Source: Rhopalosiphum padi
Taxonomy: Eukaryota > Arthropoda > Insecta > Hemiptera > Aphididae
Length of the DNA stretch: 64,000 nt
NCBI RefSeq assembly: GCF_020882245.1
Contig: NC_083599.1
Location: 15,014,865-15,078,864 of the forward strand
Reading direction: 5' to 3'
Position numbers and translations under genes: made by a program. The notes under the pieces were generated by a model. It saw only the letters and a program-made list of their open reading frames with translations. It was not told the DNA's origin and did not search any database. The first letter of the stretch is position 1; each line of letters opens with the position of its first letter. Shown here one piece after another: positions 1 to 8,266 of this stretch.

Positions 1-143
1 TTCTTATTACAACATTTGTGAAAGCAGTTTGCACTTGAAACTTAAATACTAATACGAATGTAAAACTGCAAATAGATATGAAATATAAATATTTAACAGA
101 TGATAAGATATAATAATTTTGATAAGACAAAAAACATCGTTCA

Positions 144-246
144 TATCTACTAGAATGTTATGTTGGATTTGAATGTAAAATAAGTGTTTATAAAGAATAC
201 ACTTGTACAATAACTTAAAATTGCTGTTTTTTTAATAGACTATGAC
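144..246 (+). repeat. Element A1, first copy of an intra-unit duplication
   Basis: This ~100-bp stretch (ATCTACTAG ... ACTTGTACAATAACTTAAA ... TTTAATA ... ATGA) is a diverged direct copy of 781-875 in the same unit. The best match is the core around CTTGTACAATAACTTAAA at about 205-223. The duplication is present in every unit, so it predates array expansion. It ends in a pyrimidine-rich run followed by TAG at 236-238, which resembles a + strand intron acceptor. No function is known. Confidence 0.85.
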
Positions 247-250
247 ATAA

Positions 251-391
251 CCATACCTCCAAAATAATACTGATTTAGAACATAAAAATATCGAATCATT
301 ATTGAATAAAAGTACCGTAAAGCATCTATTAAAACTAGACGATTTAGATTACAATACTTTGGATTATGGTTTAATAAAAACCAAATTATGA
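251..391 (+). pseudogene. 46-codon open stretch without a start codon; possible exon remnant
   Basis: In + frame 251-391 there are 46 sense codons ending in TGA, following an in-frame TAA at 248-250. There is no ATG at the beginning. The translation has ordinary protein-like composition (for example IESLLNKS and LDDLDYN), which is unusual in DNA this rich in A+T. A pyrimidine run and TAG lie just upstream (about 224-238), but that acceptor would read into the TAA. The two substitutions I noticed in this frame, in units 12 and 18 (ACT to ACA) and in unit 25 (CTC to CTA), are both synonymous, which is too few to infer selection. It could equally be chance. I do not recognise the product and see no complete gene. 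Confidence 0.35.
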
Positions 392-536
392 AAAAAAAAA
401 CGCAGAAATAATAAAAAGATTTTTAAAACTGAGGCATATTTTAAGAATGAAAATTAAAAGCTCATTTTGTTTACCAATACTATATTAATATTTTTAACAA
501 ATTTCAATTGTTACACTACTATTAATTTACTATCAA

Positions 537-665
537 TTACATTTTATATTCATTACAAGTACATTGCATAAAATCATTATTATTATCAGAATCTTCAAGT
601 CCATGTACAATGTAGGATGTTGAAACTTTCCCAAATTCCGAAAATGTTAATGAATGTCTCAGCAT
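537..665 (-). pseudogene. Short minus-strand ORF in C1 (42 codons, ATG to TAA); possible terminal-exon remnant
   Basis: Reading the minus strand from ATG at 665-663 gives 42 codons and a TAA at 539-537. The frame includes FGKVSTSYI, GLEDSDNNN, DFMQC and NEYKM at the C-terminus. The C2 copy keeps the same last 23 codons (variant residues only, no indel) and the same stop. Upstream, at 709-696, lies a pyrimidine run ending in TAG, like a 3' splice site. A second frame from that acceptor (696-595) is open for 33 codons and contains HAET and WES.NILH, also kept in C2. I recognise no family. The ORF is repeated in every unit. A degenerate exon is an inference; a chance ORF is possible. Confidence 0.4.
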
Positions 666-695
666 GCCTTGAGTGATCTATTATTGTACTGCCAT

Positions 696-709
696 CTAAA
701 AAAAAATAG
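696..709 (-). other. Pyrimidine tract plus AG, intron-acceptor-like (C1)
   Basis: On the minus strand a run of nine T (A698-A706 on +) is followed directly by AG at 697-696 and then ATGGC. C2 has the equivalent T-run plus CAG followed by ATGGT. In units 12 and 14 the C2 version is TAG, so the AG is still kept. It is compatible with a 3' splice site but could be a chance homopolymer. Confidence 0.35.
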
Positions 710-734
710 TCATAAAAATATGTATAATGGTTGG

Positions 735-780
735 AGAAATTATAATAATGATGATTGATGAGCAATAAAAGATAATAAAA
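735..780 (+). repeat. C1-A2 linker
   Basis: A short A+T-rich linker (AGAAATTATAATAATGATG ... AAAAGATAATAAAA) separates C1 from A2. The matching interval between C2 and the next A1 is about 263 bp long. The two halves of the unit therefore differ by a large insertion or deletion here. Nothing else is recognisable. Confidence 0.6.
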
Positions 781-875
781 ATCTACCAGTGTTGTGTTGA
801 ATTTTAATGAAAAAAAAATGTATAAAAAAAATATGCTTGTACAATAACTTAAACTTGCTGATTTTTAATATGAAA
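781..875 (+). repeat. Element A2, second copy of element A
   Basis: A2 is a diverged direct copy of 144-246. It shares ATCTAC.AG, GTT.TGTTG.ATTT.AATG, the CTTGTACAATAACTTAAA core, TTGCTG and TTTTTAATA. It has long A runs whose lengths vary between units (for example GTATAAAAAAAATATG or GTAAAAAAAAAATATG). It leads straight into subrepeat S1. Confidence 0.82.
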
Positions 876-880
876 AAAAT

Positions 881-1062
881 ATAAATTTGTAATATTTGTA
901 TTAACTATTATGTAAAACCATGCTTCATACTGTTTATAAAGTATCAGCTTCAGTGAAATATATGAATGTTAATAATGGTAAATAAGAATCATTTTCACAA
1001 TCTAGTAGTCAATGTTTTATGACATAAACATGAGAATTGAATGTTTTATGAGCAGCTAAAAA
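881..1062 (+). repeat. Subrepeat S1 (~182 bp)
   Basis: First of five tandem subrepeats, aligned on AT(A/G)AATTTGTAATATTTG. It carries CATGCTTCATACTG, TATAAAGTATCAGC and GTAGTCAATG (GTAAACAATG in units 5-8 and 30), and ends with GAGCAGCTAAAA. It is the most distinct member of the set apart from S5. Confidence 0.93.
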
Positions 1063-1246
1063 TATGAATTTGTAATATTTGTATTAATTATTATGTAAAA
1101 CCATGTTGTATAGTGTTTATGCAGTGTCAGCTTCAATGAAATATATGAATGTCAATAATGGTAAATAAGAATCATTTTTATAATCTAGTAGTAAAGGTTT
1201 TAAGACACTAACATGAGAATTGAATGTTTTATGAGCAGCTAAAAAC
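1063..1246 (+). repeat. Subrepeat S2 (~184 bp)
   Basis: Second subrepeat. It is diagnosed by CATGTTGTATAGTG and GAATGTCAATAATGG. The following segment is CATTTTTATAATC in most units and CATTTATATAATC in units 20-26 and 28, which marks the homogenised tract. Confidence 0.93.
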
Positions 1247-1432
1247 ATGAATTTGTTATATTTGTATAAATTATTATGTAAAAGCATGCTTCATAGTATT
1301 TATGCAGTGTCATCTTAAATGAAATATATGAATGTAAATAATGGTAAATAAGAATCATTTTCACAATCTAGTAGTAAAGGTTTAAAGACACTAACATGAG
1401 AATTGAGTGTTTTATAAGCAGTTAGATATATT
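1247..1432 (+). repeat. Subrepeat S3 (~186 bp)
   Basis: Third subrepeat. It is diagnosed by AAAGCATGCTTCATAGTATT, CATCTTAAATG and GAATGTAAATAATGG. It includes the 10-bp perfect palindrome AAGCATGCTT, shared with S4. Confidence 0.93.
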
Positions 1433-1615
1433 ATGAATTAGCAATAATTGTATAAATTATAATGAAAAAGCATGCTTCATAGTGTTTATGCAGTGTCAGC
1501 CTCAATGAAATATATGAATGTTAATAATGGTAAATAAGAATCATTTTCACAATCTAGTAATCAAGGTTATAAGACACTATAATGAGAATTGAGTGTTTTA
1601 TAAGCAGTTAAAAAT
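1433..1615 (+). repeat. Subrepeat S4 (~183 bp)
   Basis: Fourth subrepeat. It begins ATGAATTAGCAATAATTG and has AAATTATAATG, the palindrome AAGCATGCTT and GTCAGCCTCAATG. It is the subrepeat duplicated in unit 8. In short units it is the last one, its ATGGTAAATAAG motif joining directly to the S5-type end GAATTATTTGCTTAATAT. Confidence 0.93.
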
Positions 1616-1764
1616 ATGAATTTATAATAGTTGTATAAATTATTATGTAAAACCATGTTTTATAGTGTTTATGATGTATCAGCTTCAATGAAATCTATGA
1701 ATGTTAATGATGGTAAATAAGAATTATTTGCTGAATATAATGATCAGGGTTTTTTGACACTAAT
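1616..1764 (+). repeat. Subrepeat S5, truncated (~149 bp); absent from short units
   Basis: Fifth subrepeat. It begins ATGAATTTATAATAGTTG and has TTATGATGTATCAGC and AATGATGGTAAATAAG. It stops after TTTTTTGACACTAA, lacking the last ~35 bp (the GAGAATTGAGTGTTTTATAAGC part) of S1-S4. C2 follows directly. Its distal part reads GCTGAATAT in most long units, and GCTTAATAT in units 20-28, 30 and all short units. Confidence 0.9.
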
Positions 1765-1796
1765 TTTATGTTATACTACTATTAACTGACTATCAA

Positions 1797-1919
1797 TTAC
1801 ATTCTATATTCATTTAACATACATTGCATAAAACCATTATTATTATCAGAATCTTCTAGTCCATTGTTCAATGTAGGATGTTGATACTTTCCCAAGTTGT
1901 AGGAATGTGAATGTCTGTC
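1797..1919 (-). pseudogene. C2 counterpart of the minus-strand ORF (40 codons, no upstream ATG)
   Basis: On the minus strand the frame is open from the codon after a TGA (1922-1920) to TAA at 1799-1797. The last 23 codons match the C1 ORF in register: GLEDSDNNN, then G instead of D, FMQC, NEY, then RM instead of KM, and stop. Upstream the two copies share RHS and a GK pair but diverge through a one-base indel. A second frame from the acceptor, 1954-1868, contains HAET and WESINILH. This looks like a second decayed copy of the same possible exon. Confidence 0.38.
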
Positions 1920-1953
1920 TCAGCATGTATCAAGTGATCTGCCTTACTACCAT

Positions 1954-1968
1954 CTGAAAAAATGTAGT
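1954..1968 (-). other. Pyrimidine tract plus CAG, intron-acceptor-like (C2)
   Basis: The minus strand reads CTACATTTTTTCAG followed by ATGGTAG, a good match to a 3' splice site and homologous to the C1 site at 709-696. This is sequence resemblance only. Confidence 0.38.
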
Positions 1969-1995
1969 CGGTTAAATATGTATAGTGGTTGTAGG

Positions 1996-2258
1996 ATAAA
2001 ATGTCACTAATACATGCCATAATTAAAACGAAAGTCTTTATATTAACTAGTACGTGAATACACTGAGCAATTCACAAATGGAAATAGTCATACAAAAACT
2101 AACACACAAACTTCATTCTTATTACAACATTTGTGAAAGCAGTTTGCACTTGAAACTTAAATACTAATACGAATGTAAAACTGCAAATAGATATGAAATA
2201 TAAATATTTAACAGATGATAAGATATAATAATTTTGATAAGACAAAAAACATCGTACA
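1996..2258 (+). repeat. Inter-module spacer across the unit 1/2 boundary
   Basis: About 263 bp between C2 and the next A1. There is no internal duplication. It holds the most informative set of linked variants: CCATAATT or CCGTAATT; TACGTG, TACGGG or TTCGGG; TCATAC, TCATAT or TCAAAC; TAAATACT or TAAACACT. These define unit families. The minus strand has a ~30-codon open stretch (ending TAG in the ACACACAAACTTC segment), too short and isolated to call a gene. Confidence 0.7.
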
Positions 2259-4228
2259 TATCTACTAGAATGTTATGTTGGATTTGAATGTAAAATAAGT
2301 GTTTATAAAGAATACACTTGTAATAACTTAAAATTGCTGTTTTTTTAATAGACTATGACATAACCATACCTCCAAAATAATACTGATTTAGAACATAAAA
2401 ATATCGAATCATTATTGAATAAAAGTACCGTAAAGCATCTATTAAAACTAGACGATTTAGATTACAATACTTTGGATTATGGTTTAATAAAAACCAAATT
2501 ATGAAAAAAAAAACGCAGAAATAATAAAAAGATTTTTAAAACTGAGGCATATTTTAAGAATGAAAATTAAAAGCTCATTTTGTTTACCAATACTATATTA
2601 ATATTTTTAACAAATTTCAATTGTTACACTACTATTAATTTACTATCAATTACATTTTATATTCATTACAAGTACATTGCATAAAATCATTATTATTATC
2701 AGAATCTTCAAGTCCATGTACAATGTAGGATGTTGAAACTTTCCCAAATTCCGAAAATGTTAATGAATGTCTCAGCATGCCTTGAGTGATCTATTATTGT
2801 ACTGCCATCTAAAAAAAAATAGTCATATAAATATGTATAATGGTTGGAGAAATTATAATAATGATGATTGATGAGCAATAAAAGATAATAAAAATCTACC
2901 AGTGTTGTGTTGAATTTTAATGAAAAAAAAATGTATAAAAAAAATATGCTTGTACAATAACTTAAACTTGCTGATTTTTAATATGAAAAAAATATAAATT
3001 TGTAATATTTGTATTAACTATTATGTAAAACCATGCTTCATACTGTTTATAAAGTATCAGCTTCAGTGAAATATATGAATGTTAATAATGGTAAATAAGA
3101 ATCATTTTCACAATCTAGTAGTCAATGTTTTATGACATAAACATGAGAATTGAATGTTTTATGAGCAGCTAAAAATATGAATTTGTAATATTTGTATTAA
3201 TTATTATGTAAAACCATGTTGTATAGTGTTTATGCAGTGTCAGCTTCAATGAAATATATGAATGTCAATAATGGTAAATAAGAATCATTTTTATAATCTA
3301 GTAGTAAAGGTTTTAAGACACTAACATGAGAATTGAATGTTTTATGAGCAGCTAAAAACATGAATTTGTTATATTTGTATAAATTATTATGTAAAAGCAT
3401 GCTTCATAGTATTTATGCAGTGTCATCTTAAATGAAATATATGAATGTAAATAATGGTAAATAAGAATCATTTTCACAATCTAGTAGTAAAGGTTTAAAG
3501 ACACTAACATGAGAATTGAGTGTTTTATAAGCAGTTAGATATATTATGAATTAGCAATAATTGTATAAATTATAATGAAAAAGCATGCTAAATAGTGTTT
3601 ATGCAGTGTCAGCCTCAATGAAATATATGAATGTTAATAATGGTAAATAAGAATCATTTTCACAATCTAGTAATCAAGGTTATAAGACACTATAATGAGA
3701 ATTGAGTGTTTTATAAGCAGTTAAAAATATGAATTTATAATAGTTGTATAAATTATTATGTAAAACCATGTTTTATAGTGTTTATGATGTATCAGCTTCA
3801 ATGAAATCTATGAATGTTAATGATGGTAAATAAGAATTATTTGCTGAATATAATGATCAGGGTTTTTTGACACTAATTTTATGTTATACTACTATTAACT
3901 GACTATCAATTACATTCTATATTCATTTAACATACATTGCATAAAACCATTATTATTATCAGAATCTTCTAGTCCATTGTTCAATGTAGGATGTTGATAC
4001 TTTCCCAAGTTGTAGGAATGTGAATGTCTGTCTCAGCATGTATCAAGTGATCTGCCTTACTACCATCTGAAAAAATGTAGTCGGTTAAATATGTATAATG
4101 GTTGTAGGATAGAATGTCACTAATACATGCCGTAATTAAAACGAAAGTCTTTATATTAACTAGTACGTGAATATACTGAGCAATTCACAAATGGAAATAG
4201 TCAAACAAAAACTAACACACAAACTTCA
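2116..4228 (+). repeat. Unit 2, long form (2113 bp)
   Basis: It has five subrepeats and is nearly identical to unit 1. It has the GTAATAAC form (2-bp deletion) after ACTTGTA. The S3/S4-type CATGCTTCATAG near 3585 reads CATGCTAAATAG only here. Its tail carries GGATAGAATG, CCGTAATT, GAATATACTG and TCAAAC, shared with unit 4; unit 31 shares the first two before the window end. Confidence 0.97.
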
Positions 4229-6152
4229 TTCTTATTACAACATTTGTGAAAGCAGTTTGCACTTGAAACTTAAATACTAATACGAATGTAAAACTGCATA
4301 TAGATATGAAATATAAATATTTAACAGATGATAAGATATAATAATTTTGATAAGACAAAAAACATCGTACATATCTACTAGAATGTTATGTTGGATTTGA
4401 ATGTAAAATAAGTGTTTATAAAGAATACACTTGTAATAACTTAAAATTGCTGTTTTTTTAATAGACTATGACATAACCATACCTCCAAAATAATACTGAT
4501 TTAGAACATAAAAATATCGAATCATTATTGAATAAAAGTACCGTAAAGCATCTATTAAAACTAGACGATTTAGATTACAATACTTTGGATTATGGTTTAA
4601 TAAAAACCAAATTATGAAAAAAAAAAACGCAGAAATAATATAAAGATTTTTAAAACTGAGGCATATTTTAAGAATGAAAATTAAAAGCTCATTTTGTTTA
4701 CCAATACTATATTAATATTTTTAACAAATTTCAATTGTTACACTACTATTAATTTACTATCAATTACATTTTATATTCATTACAAGTACATTGCATAAAA
4801 TCATTATTATTATCAGAATCTTCAAGTCCATGTACAATGTAGGAAACTTTCCCAAATTCCGAAAATGTTAATGAATGTCTCAGCATGCCTTGAATGATCT
4901 ACTATTGTACTGCCATCTAAAAAAAAATAGTCATATAAATATGTATAATGGTTGGAGAAATTATAATAATGATGATTGATGAGCAATAAAAGATAATAAA
5001 AATCTACCAGTGTTGTGTTGAATTTTAATGAAAAAAAAATGTATAAAAAAAATATGCTTGTACAATAACTTAAACTTGCTGATTTTTAATATGAAAAAAA
5101 TATAAATTTGTAATATTTGTATTAACTATTATGTAAAACCATGCTTCATACTGTTTATAAAGTATCAGCTTCAGTGAAATATATGAATGTTAATAATGGT
5201 AAATAAGAATCATTTTCACAATCTAGTAGTCAATGTTTTATGACATAAACATGAGAATTGAATGTTTTATGAGCAGCTAAAAATATGAATTTGTAATATT
5301 TGTATAAATTATTATGTAAAACCATGTTGTATAGTGTTTATGCAGTGTCAGCTTCAATGAAATATATGAATGTCAATAATGGTAAATAAGAATCATTTTT
5401 ATAATCTAGTAGTAAAGGTTTTAAGACACTAACATGAGAATTGAATGTTTTATGAGCAGCTAAAAATATGAATTTGTTATATTTGTATAAATTATTATGT
5501 AAAAGCATGCTTCATAGTATTTATGCAGTGTCATCTTAAATGAAATATATGAATGTAAATAATGGTAAATAAGAATCATTTCACAAACTAGTAGTAAAGG
5601 TTTAAAGACACTAACATGAGAATTGAGTGTTTTATAAGCAGTTTGATATATTATGAATTAGCAATAATTGTATAAATTATAATGAAAAAGCATGCTTCAT
5701 AGTGTTTATGCAGTGTCAGCCTCAATGAAATATATGAATGTTAATAATGGTAAATAAGAATTATTTGCTTAATATAATGATCAGGGTTTTTTGACACTAA
5801 TTTTATGTTATACTACTATTAACTGACTATCAATTACATTCTATATTCATTTAACATACATTGCATAAAACCATTATTTTTATCAGAATCTTCTAGTCCA
5901 TTGTTCAATGTAGGATGTTGATACTTTCCCAAGTTGTAGGAATGTGAATGTCTGTCTCAGTATGTATCAAGTGATCTGTCTTACTACCATCTGAAAAAAT
6001 GTAGTCGGTTAAATATGTATAATGGTTGTAGGATAAAATGTCACTAATACATGCCGTAATTAAAACGAAAGTCTTTATATTAACTAGTTCGGGAATACAC
6101 TGAGCAATTTACAAATGGAAATAGTCAAACAAAAACTAACACACAAACTTCA
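4229..6152 (+). repeat. Unit 3, short form (1924 bp)
   Basis: It has four subrepeats. S4 joins the S5-type end near 5755-5775. A private 6-bp deletion in C1 near 4843 (AGGAAACTTT instead of AGGATGTTGAAACTTT) removes exactly two codons of the minus-strand ORF. Its tail is CCGTAATT / TTCGGG / TCAAAC, the family otherwise found in units 20-28. Confidence 0.97.
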
Positions 6153-8266
6153 TTCTTATTACAACATTTGTGAAAGCAGTTTGCACTTGAAACTTAAATA
6201 CTAATACGAATGTAAAACTGCAAATAGATATGAAATATAAATATTTAACAGATGATAAGATATAATAATTTTGATAAGACAAAAAACATCGTTCATATCT
6301 ACTAGAATGTTATGTTGGATTTGAATGTAAAATAAGTGTTTATAAAGAATACACTTGTACAATAACTTAAAATTGCTGTTTTTTTAATAGACTATGACAT
6401 AACCATACCTCCAAAATAATACTGATTTAGAACATAAAAATATCGAATCATTATTGAATAAAAGTACCGTAAAGCATCTATTAAAACTAGACGATTTAGA
6501 TTACAATACTTTGGATTATGGTTTAATAAAAACCAAATTATGAAAAAAAAAACGCAGAAATAATAAAAAGATTTTTAAAACTGAGGCATATTTTAAGAAT
6601 GAAAATTAAAAGCTCATTTTGTTTACCAATACTATATTAATATTTTTAACAAATTTCAATTGTTACACTACTATTAATTTACTATCAATTACATTTTATA
6701 TTCATTACAAGTACATTGCATAAAATCATTATTATTATCAGAATCTTCAAGTCCATGTACAATGTAGGATGTTGAAACTTTCCCAAATTCCGAAAATGTT
6801 AATGAATGTCTCAGCATGCCTTGAGTGATCTACTATTGTACTGCCATCTAAAAAAAAATAGTCATATAAATATGTATAATACGTGGAGAAATTATAATAA
6901 TGATGATTGATGAGCAATAAAAGATAATAAAAATCTACCAGTGTTGTGTTGAATTTTAATGAAAAAAAAATGTATAAAAAAAATATGCTTGTACAATAAC
7001 TTAAACTTGCTGATTTTTAATATGAAAAAAATATAAATTTGTAATATTTGTATTAACTATTATGTAAAACCATGCTTCATACTGTTTATAAAGTATCAGC
7101 TTCAGTGAAATATATGAATGTTAATAATGGTAAATAAGAATCATTTTCACAATCTAGTAGTCAATGTTTTATGACATAAACATGAGAATTGAATGTTTTA
7201 TGAGCAGCTAAAAATATGAATTTGTAATATTTGTATAAATTATTATGTAAAACCATGTTGTATAGTGTTTATGCAGTGTCAGCTTCAATGAAATATATGA
7301 ATGTCAATAATGGTAAATAAGAATCATTTTTATAATCTAGTAGTAAAGGTTTTAAGACACTAACATGAGAATTGAATGTTTTATGAGCAGCTAAAAATAT
7401 GAATTTGTTATATTTGTATAAATTATTATGTAAAAGCATGCTTCATAGTATTTATGCAGTGTCATCTTAAATGAAATATATGAATGTAAATAATGGTAAA
7501 TAAGAATCATTTCACAAACTAGTAGTAAAGGTTTAAAGACACTAACATGAGAATTGAGTGTTTTATAAGCAGTTTGATATATTATGAATTAGCAATAATT
7601 GTATAAATTATAATGAAAAAGCATGCTTCATAGTGTTTATGCAGTGTCAGCCTCAATGAAATATATGAATGTTAATAATGGTAAATAAGAATCATTTTCA
7701 CAATCTAGTAATCAAGGTTATAAGACACTATAATGAGAATTGAGTGTTTTATAAGCAGTTAAAAATATGAATTTATAATAGTTGTATAAATTATTATGTA
7801 AAACCATGTTTTATAGTGTTTATGATGTATCAGCTTCAATGAAATCTATGAATGTTAATGATGGTAAATAAGAATTATTTGCTGAATATAATGATCAGGG
7901 TTTTTTGACACTAATTTTATGTTATACTACTATTAACTGACTATCAATTACATTCTATATTCATTTAACATACATTGCATAAAACCATTATTATTATCAG
8001 AATCTTCTAGTCCATTGTTCAATGTAGGATGTTGATACTTTCCCAAGTTGTAGGAATGTGAATGTCTGTCTCAGCATGTATCAAGTGATCTGCCTTACTA
8101 CCATCTGAAAAAATGTAGTCGGTTAAATATGTATAATGGTTGTAGGATAGAATGTCACTAATACATGCCGTAATTAAAACGAAAGTCTTTATATTAACTA
8201 GTACGTGAATATACTGAGCAATTCACAAATGGAAATAGTCAAACAAAAACTAACACACAAACTTCA
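6153..8266 (+). repeat. Unit 4, long form (2114 bp)
   Basis: It has five subrepeats. It shares CATCGTTCAT with unit 1 only. A private triple change lies at 6881-6883 (ACG in place of GGT before TGGAG). Tail as in unit 2. S3 carries CATTTCACAAACTAG, shared with unit 3. Confidence 0.97.

Larger units (their letters stand above)
509..734 (+). repeat. Element C1, first copy of a ~226-bp intra-unit duplication
   Basis: C1 aligns with C2 (1769-1995) over its length. Shared blocks include ACTACTATTAA, CTATCAATTACATT, ATTGCATAAAA, ATTATTATTATCAGAATCTT, CAATGTAGGATGTTGA, ACTTTCCCAA and GTCTCAGCATG. Divergence between C1 and C2 is far greater than between C1 copies in different units, so the duplication is older than the array. 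The minus strand carries open frames described separately. Confidence 0.92.
1769..1995 (+). repeat. Element C2, second copy of element C
   Basis: C2 is a diverged direct copy of 509-734 lying on the other side of the subrepeat block. Relative to C1 it has a one-codon-sized gap near the acceptor and one extra base near the middle (CATTGAACAATGG against CATTGTACATGG on the minus strand). A short stretch that keeps the longer open frames out of register lies between these differences. It is present in all units. Confidence 0.92.
1..2115 (+). repeat. Unit 1, long form (2115 bp); reference for internal map
   Basis: This unit carries five ~184-bp subrepeats. A common subrepeat motif, ATGGTAAATAAG, starts at unit offsets 975, 1158, 1341, 1527 and 1710. 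Those offsets hold within a few bases in other long units. It shares CATCGTTCAT near offset 135 and the GTACAATAAC form near 207 with unit 4. Its tail is of the CCATAATT / TACGTG / TCATAC type. The unit boundary is arbitrary because the array is cyclic. Confidence 0.97.

Noticed and set aside
144..875. Poly-A runs after ATG (for example near 390 and 812) as retroposon tails or polyadenylation sites
   Set aside because: They lie within the conserved unit, vary only by slippage and have no flanking duplication or consistent upstream signal.
881..1764. Regularly spaced repeats that might suggest a CRISPR array
   Set aside because: The ~184-bp subrepeats are contiguous and similar over their full length. 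There are no short constant repeats separated by unique spacers and no cas-like genes.
2010..2160. Minus-strand ~30-codon open stretch in the spacer
   Set aside because: It is short, with no start context and no second copy to compare. An open run this long is plausible by chance.
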